Origin: Diplonema papillatum
Lineage: Eukaryota; Euglenozoa; Diplonemea; Diplonemida; Diplonemidae
Length of the DNA stretch: 64,000 bases
NCBI GenBank assembly: GCA_030068145.1
Contig: JAPJBO010000093.1
Location: forward strand, 345,483 to 409,482
Direction: 5' to 3'
The translations under genes were made by a program, and so were the position numbers. The notes below the pieces were generated by a model. That model worked only from the letters and a program-made list of their open reading frames with translations. It was not told where the DNA came from and did no database searches. Within the stretch, counting starts at the first letter, position 1, and each line of letters opens with the position of its first letter. Of this stretch, positions 32,486-43,710 are shown in pieces.

Positions 32486-32815
32486 CGACGTGCTTTTCTT
32501 GCGGGATTTATTCAACGCAGCAGGTGGGGCATCCGACGTGCTTTTTCTTGCGGGATTTATTCAACGCAGCAGGTGGGGCATCCGACGTGCTTTTTCTTGC
32601 GGGATTTATTCAACGCAGCAGGTGGGGCATCCGACGTGCTTTTCTTGCGGGATTTATTCAACGCAGCAGGTGGGGCATCCGACGTGCTTTTCTTGCGGGA
32701 TTTATTCAACGCAGCAGGTGGGGCATCCGACGTGCTTTTTCTTGCGGGATTTATTCAACGCAGCAGGTGGGGCATCCGACGTGCTTTATGTGTAGCAATC
32801 TCACACGCAGCAGGT
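32486..32815. repeat. 48-49-bp minisatellite
   Basis: About six near-perfect copies of a unit containing GCGGGATTTATTCAACGCAG and CAGGTGGGGCATCCGACGTG, with the T run between units four or five bases long. The high identity indicates recent expansion. All plus frames are open across it, but that follows from the unit sequence and gives no support for a gene. Confidence 0.85.
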
Positions 32816-32989
32816 GGGGCATCGCCTAACGTTCCCAGGCGGCTTCAGACAGATCTCATCGTACGCTGCCCGTCTGGCACCTCGTATTCGCTTCGACGTC
32901 AGTTCCGCTAAAGCGATCGCTGGATCCAAACGAGAATTACACCTGTTTGTGGCGATTGCGAAGCCAACGAAGGCTTTGGTCGGATTTAG

Positions 32990-33252
32990 CTGACATAAAA
33001 CTCCAGGTCTTTTTGGGAAATCTTTTGGTTTTCGAGTAGTTCTGGGATGCGCGATTATGGGCAAGCTGCCAGCTAGCCCAGCGATCAAAATCTGACCCCC
33101 TCCTGGATGCAGAGAGAAAAAAAGCCCTGTCCTCAACGGATTCAAACGTGTCCTCAAAATCTCCGACCATTTTTGGACCTGCAGATGGAAACCTTCGGCA
33201 GAAGTCCGAAAAAAGCCGAAATCTGTGACACTTTTTCGCGGAATGAGTGATA
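32990..33252. repeat. Second copy of the ATATCACTCATTCC repeat, inverted end
   Basis: It contains GCGATTATGGGCAAGC at 33051 and ends with the inverted form of the motif seen at 24529 (CACTTTTTCGCGGAATGAGTGATAT). Together the two sites form an inverted pair enclosing 8.7 kb with two retroelements. Confidence 0.5.
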
Positions 33253-33358
33253 TGCTTCCTGGACTGATACAGCTCGATGCTCTCAATCGAGTCAATGCTG
33301 CGAATGCTCTCGACTGAAAAGCTGGTAACACCATGAACAGACGCCTTATGCATTGTCA

Positions 33359-33552
33359 GATGAAATTCTCGCCGCCATTTCGCTGCACCAGATCAAAGCG
33401 CTAAAGTACGACGAGATAACTAGGTTGGCGTCTGACCCCGACCTTACACTCTTCCAGAATGCTGTTGTCACATTGAACCATGTAGAATGCCTGGAGTTTA
33501 CATTCGAATGTGAGGCAAGGCGGACGAAACCGAAGCAGCCGTACAAGTCTGT
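33359..33552 (+). CDS. Possible internal exon, PH-like
   Basis: A TTGTCAG acceptor opens a frame that reads DEILAAISLHQIKALKYDEI and later LEFTFECEARRTKPKQPYKS, possibly ending at a GTGGTGTG donor. The look is that of a folded host protein, not a repeat. It may belong with the exon at 34012. The 3' end is approximate. Confidence 0.4.
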
Positions 33553-34011
33553 GGTGTGTGGTCTTCCCTCGAGTGGCCTCTTGGTCCAAGGTTTTAGCCT
33601 ACTTGTTGCCTTCTTTGTATCTTGTGTCTATGTATGCTCTTGACCGACGCTTGCGTCTGGCATTGTGCAAGTATGTCACACAAGTGATGTGTGTTCATCG
33701 GACACTCGAGTGAGCTTCGCTCGCGGAGCAGTGGTGCCCGGCGAGAGTCGAAAGGGAACACACGGAAGTCCCAACCTCACCGGAACCCAAGCACCGGCAC
33801 AACTACCTCACCGGCTTATCTTCAACAACCGCGTCCACGACAGAACGGACCACACCCACGGCCGAACGGAAAGCCCTCTCTATGCGAACCAACGTTTTCG
33901 GTTTCGCGCGACCCGGTCTGCTATTGGTACACGGCTCGCGTCTCCACCTTGTGTAATGTTGGGTCCACATATCATTCATATGCGCATTTTCTATTTTTGC
34001 TTTCAACACAG

Positions 34012-34115
34012 CTCCAATACGTTGTCGGTGCACGGTTCGATTGGCGCAAGTGTTCGCCTTCAAGCGTCGCGCTTGGGCTTTCAAGTAAAAATGACGAGGC
34101 AAAAGCGTGGCTACG
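34012..34115 (+). CDS. Possible internal exon, end of a PH-like domain
   Basis: It lies between a TTTCAACACAG acceptor and a GTATGTGC donor, and reads LQYVVGARFDW and VALGLSSKNDEAKAWLR. The last part resembles the C-terminal helix of PH domains. It is 104 bp, so it ends in phase 2. It is perhaps part of the same gene as 33359-33552; no start or end of that gene is identified. Confidence 0.4.
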
Positions 34116-34549
34116 GTATGTGCACTCTCGTGTCTTTTGGGTCTCCTTAGCCATCTTGTCTGTCAAAGCGCGCCAGAAGTTGCACAGGACACGGTTTTGC
34201 GCATTATGAAGAGAGTGTTAGAACTGAGTGAAATCGCCAAAAGCTCCCGTTGATACAGAAATGACCAGGAGAGCGCGAGGAATACACTACAAACATCCAA
34301 CACAGGAGGTGTTTGCGTGGAAAGCTGCGTAGCAAGGACGCATTGACCGTTCTTGACTTCTTCGTACCGGTCAGAACGTACCCTCTGATTCTGTATTGGT
34401 CGGCCTCTGAACCTCGGGCTCGGTCCAACCCTGTAATTAGTTCAAAGCGAGTGTACCCGCCGCCCTTTAGCGCGCATTCTCAGCATGAGGTATTTCCGAA
34501 TTTGTTAGCAATGACCAGGCTCCTGACCTCTGATGCAGTTAGTCTCCCT
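34116..34549. other. Stretch without a recognised gene
   Basis: An open plus frame at 34313-34690 shows no known domain and runs into the tandem duplication that follows. I do not call it as a gene. Confidence 0.3.
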
Positions 34550-34975
34550 CGTGATTGGCTACTCGTCTTCCTTGCCTGCTTATTTGGTCAGGCCGAAAAT
34601 CTGAAGCGCGGGACTTGGGATCACACAACTCCGCGTATATCATGTGCTTACATCTCAGAAATGTCGAAGTGGACTCTTGAGAGACCTTAAAGCCTGGAGT
34701 GCTTCACGTGATTGCAGGGAGTTTCATTGCAAGCAAGTATCATTTTGTGGCTAGGCTACCTCTGGAGAGTCTTCCTCGTGATTTGGTCAGGCCGAGCACC
34801 TGTCGCGCGGGACTTGGGATCACACAACTCCACGTATTTCTTGTACTTACATTTCAGAAATCTTGAAGTGGACTCTTGAGACCTTTAAGCCTAAAGTGGA
34901 GTGCTTCACATGATTGCAGGCAGTTTCATTGCAGCAAGTATCATTTTGAGCGTGGCTCCTCTTGATAGGCTACCT
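34550..34975. repeat. Tandem duplication of about 215 bp
   Basis: Two diverged copies, about 34550-34768 and 34770-34975, both with GCGGGACTTGGGATCACACA, AAGTGGACTCTTGAGA and TTGCAAGTATCATTTTG-like segments. Small indels separate the copies, so it is not recent. Confidence 0.7.
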
Positions 34976-36807
34976 CTGGATCACTGCGTCTGAAAACATT
35001 CCGAAGATGGAACTTATTCCTTCGCCTTTTCTCCCATCTTCGTGGTTCTTGCAACTAGGAGCTCTACGCGAGGTAGCCAGGCGCCTCGTGCGAGAGATAC
35101 CGCCAGCATCTTCACTTGCAACCTGCAGTGGAGTTCAAACAGCAAGACCGTTTGCACGCAACCCTTTTGGCAGTCTCAGCTGAGCACATCACCGAGGAGC
35201 TATTTCATTAAGTATCCACAACCTGTCACTAGTTCGTGTATTTGCTGATCCCCTGGGATCCCGGTGGGGTCACCCCCATCCTGGCATGTTCTCTAGACCC
35301 ATCCCTTAGTAGGACGGTCTGGGCGGTCCTCACCTTTAAGGGTTTCGCCGACATCATCGACGGGGGGCGTTCCTTGTGTCCTTTTGTTGGTGGCTCGTCC
35401 TGATACGCGTGGATGTCGCTGGCCACTGGTGGACGGCTGGACTTCCTGTGCTGGTGTGGCCCCAGTGACCGTCGTGGGGACACATCTTGTAAAGGGGAGG
35501 CGAAGCATAACGGTTCTATGACACCGATTCGGATTGTTATTTGATCCTGCTATAAGGTGGCACACGAAGGGGGATGGCAGCCCGGCAGTTCGTCGCAATC
35601 TGTTCAGGAAACAACTGCACAAGGTTGAAGGAACGTGTACCAGGTGAAGCGAGGATGTCGATTCAAAGTAGCATGATGAAGGGAATCGCGCCCAATAAAC
35701 AACATGACAACACGACATGGAGCGCAGCGAAGTTCTTCAAGAAGTAGCTTACTACTTGAAGAACATCAGGCTTTTCTCGGTACAGTGAGCAAAGCAGGTT
35801 GTACGCAGTTACACACACTGCCACCCCGCCTTCTGCCCAAAAAAAAAAGGTATCTCAATTACAAGCGTTTATGCTGTTTCAATCAACGGACGGCTGCAAC
35901 ACAGTGGCAGGAGCCCACGGAGGGGTGCAATTTTTCGTGCGCGCTATTCTGCTTTCTGGCTTTTGTGTCAGGTATACGGGCTCAGTCAACGCCGCCCACG
36001 AACATGTGGAACGAAGACTGCGTGCAACCTCTGGTGCCACCTTTTGATTGAGGGCACACAGTTTCGCAGAACAGAGGGATACTGGAGCAAGGGATGAGGG
36101 ACATGTGCAATGCCGTCGAAAGCATCAGGTGTTGACACGAGTTGCTGCTGGGTCTCGCACAAAGTTACTGTACACACCTGACTGAGGTTCAGTGCCAACT
36201 CGGACAATGGGCGGAAGTCGTGAAAGGATCTGAGGTAGGAACCTCATTGTCGAGGCAATTGCAGCCTCAGACTAGGAAAATATTTGCTTCAAATATCCAG
36301 ACAGTCAGAATGGACCCCCAGTTTTGAAAACAGGTCCCAAAAATCCTGATGTCCACAAATTCGCACCCTTATATCCCACAACGAGTTGCTTCCTTATATC
36401 CCAATGAAATTGCCTTACACAATTTGAAGAAGTGTGTGTGGGACCTTTTTTAAAACCAGCTCCTTATCAGTTCAGTACACCGGTGCATCCTCAGCGAGAG
36501 ACTTTCTGCAACTTCCTCGTCAGCGGTGCAAAGAAAGCCGAAGAGTTCCCGGTATGCTAAAGTATTGCTGACTCTACCGCACAGAAAGAACGCAACTCTG
36601 CTGCATAGCTCTGCGCAGGTTCGATTAAAAACGACGCTTTAAATATTTGCCGAAGCTGGAATAATATTATATTACCAGGTAGTTTTTTGGTTGCCCAAGT
36701 GCTCAGAAAATTATCAACGACATGATCTAGTATCCAGAAGGTATGGATGTGTGTGGTCGTGGGCGTGGGTGAACCACCTCGAGGTCTACGCGGTCACTTA
36801 TCTACAC
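34976..36807. other. Long stretch without a recognised gene
   Basis: Several short open frames occur, for example at 35704-36051, none with a domain, codon pattern or splice context that supports a gene. There are no repeats beyond short homopolymers. Confidence 0.35.
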
Positions 36808-37345
36808 ACCGCATTTCTAAAAATGTTAGCCCCCCTAAAAAGTTGGCCGGAAAAAGTGTTGGCCGGATATAAACCTGGCGGCATTTTTCCAACCAACTTT
36901 TTTTTGGTAAAAGCAAGTTGTACTTTGCAGATTTCATACTACACCTAGTCAGGCAGGCGTGTGTTCTCCCGCCTACAAGGATATCGCCGACGGCTTAGAT
37001 ACACGGGCCGTCATGATCGCCATCATCGACGGCTTCTTAGCCACCGAACAGTACGTGCAAGTGGAGCTTTGGTCTTGGAGAGTAAGAGGGAATCCGGTTG
37101 AGGAGCCACGTCGTTGCCGAACTTACCGTGATATTGCATGCCTAATGCGTTCCAGGGAAGGAGGACGATGTGCGCGAAGGTTACAGCCGTCCTGGATGTG
37201 CGGGGTGGGGTGGGTGGTTGAGGGGGGAAATCTGCTAAGTACCCAAAACCCCTGCAAAAATGTTGGCCGGAAATAAACCTGGCGGTTTTGCCCGGTTTTG
37301 GGGGGCGCCAGGTTTATTTCCGGCTAACATCTTTAGAAATACGGT
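36808..37345. mobile_element. MITE-like element of about 540 bp
   Basis: Inverted ends: left ACCGCATTTCTAAAAATGTT and right, reverse-complemented, ACCGTATTTCTAAAGATGTT, both leading into AGCC. Inside, TTGGCCGG and AAATAAACCTGGCG blocks recur in both orientations near the ends. There is no coding content. It is probably a non-autonomous DNA transposon. Confidence 0.6.
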
Positions 37346-38264
37346 ACATTTTATGATGTGTATGTACCTACTTAGTGCCCACTGACTACTTGTCTACCCC
37401 ATAACGTATGTGGTGGTGTTGCGCATCGACGAGCCTTGTTATTCCGAGGGTTTGAGCCTTATGGCCGATTCCTAACTCCTGTCTCGCTCCGTTCAAAATA
37501 TTGGGGTTGGATCAGGAGAAACCCAGTTGCGGATTTGGAAAAACGATGAAAGCGGGTCTCATAATCATTATCAGGCAAAAACATAGACGTCTCGCTGATT
37601 TGCGACTCTCTTTTCTTTCCGGCCTCTTCACCACCTTTCCTGCCTCGTCTCTTTCACAAGACTACGCATTTCTTCCTTACATGGCTCCGCAGTGCTCGCG
37701 GCAATAGCTTGGGACGATAACATGGGATGCGGAGTACTGGAAAGAGTGGTCCCCGAGTCGTCGCGATGTGACCCCTCGCCCGCTCTCTCAGGTCTTGTTC
37801 ATCTCAATTCAACGCGTTAGAGGTCGGATACGTCTGATGAAGAGCTATAGTCGATGTACGCTGCTCCTCCAACCTTTCATGCTCGTCCTGCTCTGCCTCT
37901 TGCTCAACACAGCTTGCACTTAGATGTGGTGATGTTAGATTTCTCGCAAACGAAAGACATTTCTTTTCAGCCCATACAGCAAGAAAGAGCGATAGCTACT
38001 CGGGTTTGCGGCTGCTGGACTTCTGTTCTTCGACTTTGGTTCGACCCGCAGATGATTCCAAAGTGGCCGTCGTTTCCTGAACAAGAAACGCATTGAACAC
38101 TTTATCTGGGCTCGACAGCAATTTTGTTGTGCTAGGAGCAAGGAATGTGCATGAATGGCAAGAACCAACTTCTACGAGTCGGTGCCCCCCAAACTGACTT
38201 CTTTATCAGCTCTCTTCTATTTCTTACAGCGAAGCTGCACTACGAACTGAACAGGTGGGGGGGT
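37346..38264. other. Upstream region of the PH-domain gene
   Basis: No separate gene is recognised. A TTTCTTACAG acceptor-like site at 38220-38229 lies 35 bp before the chosen ATG, so an upstream exon or 5' UTR intron is likely. Confidence 0.35.
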
Positions 38265-39158
38265 ATGGGGGAGAGAGCTGAGGAAGAGACGGCTGGAGAA
38301 GTTCGCCGAAATGCTTCGCAGGTATTGACTGTAGCCTGCGAGTTGCTTCGCCGTGGTGAGCTGCTGTCGCTTCAGCATCTCCTGACTAAATCACTTTCAG
38401 TGCTTTCGCGCGACGGTTCTTCAAGCCTTTTCCACAGCATTTGTGCTGAAAGCTTGTCGACCTTTCGAAGGGAAGATGGCAATGATCCAAAAAAAACCGC
38501 GGTGTACTCAAGTGGCCCGCCTTCTGACGCATCATCAACACCTCCAAGCGAGGACCCACCCGAAGAAGACGAACACGTTGAAGAGACATCGTATGCTTGG
38601 CGGCAAGTACCTAAGTCTGCTAGTCCTCCTCCTCGCAGGCGGGCAGACTGGGTGGAGGAATGCTACGGATACGCATTCGTGGCATGGGGTGTTTGTGCTA
38701 CATGGCATCTGCGCTACTTTGCTTTAAAGCACGGTGTTCTGTGCTATCGCTTGCCGAACTCGAAGCTGAGCACCTTATTCCGGTTGCACGAGATAGTCAA
38801 AGTGGATGTCAAGGCAAGCTTACCTCCTGATATCGCCCCACCACCAGAGCGATCACGACACTATTTGGTTTCTGTTCATTGCAGGAGCCAGCGCACATTT
38901 CTATTCGCATTTCACACTGCAGCGGAAAAAAAGCAGTGGGCGGAGTCTCTCCTTCTTTCGGCGAAAAACATTGAAGAAATCCAGGACCCTGGCAGTGACC
39001 CAATACCATCGCTTCTGCACCACCACTATGCGAGTACAGCGCGTTCTGTCAGTGCTGATGAACGGACACCAACAAAACGCTCCGAGATCGTCTCCAGCGA
39101 GGCATGTGCTGAGGTCTTGAAAATCTCAACACCATGGAAGCAGTCACTACGGAGCTAA
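38265..39158 (+). CDS. PH-domain protein
   Basis: The frame is open from 38145; I take the ATG at 38265 because a good acceptor lies at 38229 and the sequence before it looks intronic. The protein has a helical N-terminus (VLTVACELLRRGELLSLQHL), an acidic Pro/Ser-rich linker (SSTPPSEDPPEEDEHVEET) and a PH domain at about residues 125-230: the first strand region around WGVCATWHLRYFALKHGVL, HYLVSVHCRSQRTFLFAF in the middle and the final helix AAEKKQWAESLLLSA with the invariant Trp. PH domains bind phosphoinositides or proteins at membranes. No catalytic domain is attached, so it is probably an adaptor. It may be only the last exon of a longer gene. Confidence 0.7.
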   Translation: MGERAEEETAGEVRRNASQVLTVACELLRRGELLSLQHLLTKSLSVLSRDGSSSLFHSICAESLSTFRREDGNDPKKTAVYSSGPPSDASSTPPSEDPPEEDEHVEETSYAWRQVPKSASPPPRRRADWVEECYGYAFVAWGVCATWHLRYFALKHGVLCYRLPNSKLSTLFRLHEIVKVDVKASLPPDIAPPPERSRHYLVSVHCRSQRTFLFAFHTAAEKKQWAESLLLSAKNIEEIQDPGSDPIPSLLHHHYASTARSVSADERTPTKRSEIVSSEACAEVLKISTPWKQSLRS

Positions 39159-39865
39159 TGAAAACTGTGACATCTCACTTGTATTGTACTGATCTTTGCA
39201 CTGTAACTATTCCTTCCTTCTGCAAATGAAGTGCCTTTTCTGCATGATGATCTTCGTTAATTCCTCTTTAGATGCACCTTTTCCTCGTATTTCGTGAGCA
39301 GATTGCTTTTGCAGCACGCGTATTGGACACGCTTTTCTGATTCAGAAAGGTAATTTGCTTCGCAGCAGTTGCAGGTATGAAATGGGCAAGAGGAAGGAGG
39401 GGCTACAAGCAGAATGCGGCGTTAAAAAGTCGAAGAAGTCTGCGAATGTCTTGAGTACATCAAAGGGCAGCGACTGGTGGGGAGAGAAAGTGTATGTTTT
39501 TCACTAATTGTTGTAAGCCGAAATGATCCCTGCGCTTTTGTTGGTAGGAAACGACAGAAACTTGATCCTTCAGCACGTGGAAACTTCTTCCTGTACGCTG
39601 CTTTTTCATTGATAAGTGGCTCCTTTGTACTTCAGATCCAAGACAGAAACCGGATTCACTAGTGGAAAGGAAAAGGTTTTTGGGATTTCTCACAAGCGGC
39701 AGTGTGCGCACCTGGTGCATTTTACGTTGTGAGCCGAGGTAAGTCGGGTCGTGGGGAAAAAGTGTGTCCGGGAGACAAGTGTTGGATTACAGGGGTGTCG
39801 CTCAATTTTCTTTCGACCCAGCAAGTTCGGTTGGAATAGGCTGGTCAATTCGGAGACATTTCAGG
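39159..39865. other. Downstream region of the PH-domain gene
   Basis: No gene is recognised. A/T-rich stretches follow the stop codon and could contain the 3' UTR. Confidence 0.3.
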
Positions 39866-40045
39866 TCATGAAAATGATATGAATCAGTACAATTCGTTGT
39901 CATTTACCCCCCCCCCCCCTGAGGCACCATGCCAAACGCAGCCCCAAAACACGCATAGTGCTAAAGGGTCTTACTTGTTCTATAACAAGTAGCCTGGTTT
40001 ACCGATGTACGAGAGAAAAACACGTGATCAGCGATCAAAAACGAT
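39866..40045 (-). repeat. Remnant of the palindromic foldback family
   Basis: Reading on the minus strand, it holds CTCGTACATCGGTAAACC, one CTTGTT...AACAAG palindrome and then a C/G run and TAAATGACAACGAATTGTAC, which is also found at 46068 beside another copy. Most of the arm is lost. Confidence 0.5.
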
Positions 40046-40405
40046 AGCACCGCAGAAGCAGAGCCGTGGTGGAGGACGTCGCGTCGGCTGGCTCTGACTT
40101 TCACGCATAGTTCAACTAGCTTTACCTCAATCTCGACCCCGGCATCAAGAGAACGTGAGAGAACCTCTGAGGGAAGCATGTTCGGCTTCTTGAACCACCT
40201 TGATGCAGGAGAAAAGAACGCATCATCAAAGAACGCATCACACAACGTGATGGTGCTTCATGTGAGAGTCTCTAAGCCTGGATGAGGAAAAGCTCGCTAC
40301 GACATACGGTAGCACCAAGGCCGACAACCTTTAAGCGCGCAATCAGGCTTCTAGTCGCTTTCTTCCAAGTGTCATCCTTTTGCGTAACGCACGTGCAAAA
40401 CACTA

Positions 40406-41023
40406 TCACGTCGTACTGGAACAAGTTAGGCACAGCGGCACGCATTCGGAAAGCTTCGGCAAGAGCCGACGTTTCTTGTCGGGGTGAAAATGCTTCGTCT
40501 GAAGCTCCAGCACCTGCAGATCGCGCTCCATCGTTTGCTGGGAAGTCCTTCCTACCCAACGCTTGCGCTCTCCGTTCATGTGCTCGAACATTTCGTCTGA
40601 CACTGCCAGCCTGTGAGCATCTTGCGGATCAAACCAGTGTTCCATGGCCAGGGTTCGCCCACTCCAACAAGAAAATCAGAGCGTGATAGCTTAGCAAACC
40701 GAGCAAGAAGTGTTTTGCGAAGTTGGTCGCACCCTGCGCGGAAAAGAAGCGAACCGGTATGTCTTGATGCGAGGAAACTTCGCACCGATGGCCTTGCTGA
40801 TCCTGCCATCGCGGCCGCCGAGCTTGAAGCCAAATAGGGTCTGCACCACAGCTTTTAAGGCCACGTGCATGACCTCGGTGTCGTCTTTCGCCACGCAGTA
40901 AACGTCGACGAAGTCGACGATCACCTGGGCCGTCTGGGCCTCGATGATGTCCGGCCCGGCGTCCCCCGACTTCTTCCTCTTTTTCTCCGGGGTCTTCGAC
41001 GAGTTGTCACTGCGCTTGCTCAT
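40406..41023 (-). CDS. Unrecognised protein-coding gene or pseudogene, minus strand
   Basis: An ATG at 41023 starts MSKRSDNSSKTPEKKRKKSG, a basic nuclear-type N-terminus, followed by a folded-looking segment (AQTAQVIVDFVDVYCVAKDD, VALKAVVQTLFGFKLGGRDG). Further along, coding-like sequence moves to a second frame (CDQLRKTLLARFAKLSRSDF) and then a third (EHWFDPQDAHRLAVSDEMFE). Short introns may explain the shifts, but I could not place them with confidence, so it could also be a decayed copy. No family is recognised. Confidence 0.4.
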
Positions 41024-41131
41024 AATGTGGTTCTTCTGTTTCTTGTGGGAGAAGGTCCTGTAAAGTGTGATTTTTCACACGACAAGAAACTTCGACCCAC
41101 AGAAGAACCCCGAATGAGCGGTTCGGGTGTC

Positions 41132-42109
41132 CAAATGCGAAGCGCGCTTGCAGCAACCGTTTGTTTGCCAAAACCCTAGTGTCTTGCAGATCACGTGACT
41201 TTCTCTCGTAGGTAGGTACAAACCCCAGGTTCCTTATGAAGTTGCAACCAAACACTTGCTATATAACAAGCAATCACTTGTTATATAACAAGTGATCACT
41301 TGTTATATAACAAGTGATCACTTGTTATATAACAAGTGACCACTTGTTACATCACTTGTTAGAAATATAACTAGTTATGTCCCAAAAAAAACAGCTAACA
41401 AGTGCGTCGTGCTTCTTGCAATCCCCCCCCCCCTGAGGCCTCTATTTTGGCCGAGGGGGGAAATTTCCAGGGGGGGGTAAAGGAGGCTCCAGGGGGGGGG
41501 TAAAGGACACTGTTGTGGGGCCCCTGCAGGGTTCCCTAGTGTCTAACCAGGGAGCCTACCTGTGGGGACCGGACTGTGTGAAGCTAGGGGTATGAAAGTG
41601 GATGCTGAGCATGGCAAGACACTGAATCCTTGCTGCTACTTCTGCCTGCTCAGCACTTTTGCTTTTCCTTTCGCATCAGAACAGCAGCGGTGCAATTCCA
41701 CAGCGGCTGTGAAAGAGCTCCGGACCCCTTGTGAACACTGCAGACCCCATTTCACAGGCAGTTCCTCAACCGTCCCAGGGGGGGGAAAGACACTGTTTTT
41801 CCCAGTGTACACGACGCACTTGTTAGCTGTTTTTTTTGGGACATAACTAGTTATATTTCTAACAAGTGATGTAACAAGTGGTCACTTGTTATATAACAAG
41901 CAATCACTTGTTATATAACAAGTGATTGCTTGTTATATAATAAGTGATTGCTTGTTATAAAACAAGTGTTTGCTTGTTATAACAAGTGTTTGGTTGCAAT
42001 TTCATGAGGAACCTGGGGTTTGTACCTACCTACGAGAGAAAGTCATGTGATCTGCAAGACACTAGGCTTTTGGCAAACAAACGGTTGCTGTAAGCACGCT
42101 TGGCATTTG
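41132..42109. mobile_element. Foldback element built on a 20-bp perfect palindrome
   Basis: Long inverted arms of about 280-300 bp (41132-41411 and 41810-42109) match over nearly their whole length: CAAATGCNAAGCG at the ends, GTGTCTTGCAGATCAC, CTCTCGTAGGTAGGTAC, then an array of the palindrome CACTTGTTATATAACAAGTG, and CACTTGTTAGCTG with GTGCGTCGTG at the inner edge. The 400-bp centre has C/G runs and GGGGTAAAG blocks. There is no coding capacity. Because the palindromes also repeat in tandem, each arm can fold on itself as well as on the other. Confidence 0.75.
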
Positions 42110-43680
42110 CTGTGAAAACCCCCGGACCGAGGTACCACCACGGCCCAGCCAAACGAGCGTGATTTCGTGCTTTTTGACATTTTCGCCCAAGGCGGTGACC
42201 GTACTCCAGGTATTACACATCACCTCCACTGTGGCATTACACCGAATTTACGGCCAAAAAGCTGCGGAACTGCGTATTTGATGCAACAAAGCCAAAAAAG
42301 GAGGGTTTTCGGCCTGTTAACGAACGTTAACAAAATCAGGGGGCTTTGCCTATTTCGGGGAGCGAGATTGACTGTTACCGTTACGCCTTCCTGAAGCCCG
42401 AGACTGCCAGAAAATTACCCCTACTGGCAGCACACAACATCTGGCGGGCAGAAAAGCACTCAGGGGACCATAATATCCCACCCAGATGCTCCAGAAAAGT
42501 CCAAGGTCCGTACACTCAGGGTGGTGCACCCAAGAAAGCTGCCATGTTCTAGCAAGAATATTTCCCTTGTCGACTTGTTGGAGCACACAGAGAACGACAT
42601 CCAGGGTGGTTACGACCCCAGAACACACCCTCGGATCACAAGACTGGGACACTGGACTCAGAATAGTGTTGAAAACCATCCTATGCCTTCTCAATCAAGC
42701 TGGTCCCGGGTGCGTAACGGTAGCATGCTCAGGTTTTCGGTACCAGGGGTAACCAAAATCCGCAAGATTACACCAGAACTGCACCTAAAATTGACTGCGT
42801 GCAGTCAGAGTACTGCAAGAGTCCGGATGTCAGCCAGCAAAGCGGCACAGAGATCGTGAGCAGCTGCAGCAGGCCAGCACCACCGCACAAATTCGAGGGA
42901 TGGGCTGAAAAACTGCGTAGCCGAGAGCGGGTGGAACTGAGCAACGCAGTGCGGGAGTTCCATCCAGAAACCCTGTTTGCGACTGGGAGCAGTCCATCGT
43001 GAAAGCGGAGGGGTCTTCTTCTTGGGGAGAGCCGGAAGAGCAATTCGCCGAGGCAATTCGAGCCGTTTTCACTGGACACCGTGCCCGGCCTCTCTGACGA
43101 TCGCCGTGCTCGGTTCAAGCAGATCCAAGGGGTAAAGACGAGCTTCCCCTTCGGTGTTCAAAGTACAACGCTGGTATTCAAGCTGTGATGTCTCGTGCGC
43201 ACTCTCTCGTCCTTGGTGGTGGCCTGGGCACATCACCTCCATGCACTGGGTCTCCGCCGCCCACTAAATTTACCCTCTTCTGCCCTTTCTTGCCGGAGGT
43301 GCCGTCTTCGAAGGCGTCCCACCAGCAGTCCGATCCTTTCCTCCCCATACGTGGAAAATACGTCTCCCGACTCGAGCACGAGCATCGTCTCTGTACCCGC
43401 ACGACCTCTGGTGAAACGGTTCCTGCTCTCTTTACCGCAGCGGATCCTGTAGCTACCTGTGTCAAAACGTGTCAAACTGTACCTCCCAGTCTATCCTTCC
43501 TTCTCAGCCTCTATCTTCGTCTTCGGGGCATAACCGAACACGGGACCGCTCTGCGCAAGGTAGGGCCATACTAGCGTAGCCCCTGGCCGGCTGCAGGAAA
43601 AGTGGTCGTCACAAAGGAAATACCCCGAAACTCCCCGAATTTCCCCGAAACTCCCCGATATTTTTGTCTGGACCAGGTGG
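42110..43680. other. Long stretch without a recognised gene
   Basis: Open frames occur (for example 42521-42859 and 43185-43574), rich in Ser, Pro and Arg, with no known domain. No repeats are obvious. Confidence 0.35.
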
Positions 43681-43710
43681 AGCCTCGTGTCTTGCAGATC
43701 ACTGATTTTT

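Noticed and set aside
32486-32815. CRISPR-like array
   Set aside because: Tandem copies without unique spacers in a eukaryotic context; it is a minisatellite.
34313-34690. 125-codon plus frame
   Set aside because: No domain, and it runs into the diverged tandem duplication; not supported as a gene.
41270-41345. CRISPR-like or origin-type palindrome array
   Set aside because: The palindromes are contiguous and part of inverted arms of a foldback element; no spacers and no cas genes.
43185-43574. 129-codon Ser/Pro-rich plus frame
   Set aside because: No recognised domain or splice context, and overlapping open frames of similar length exist on the other strand.
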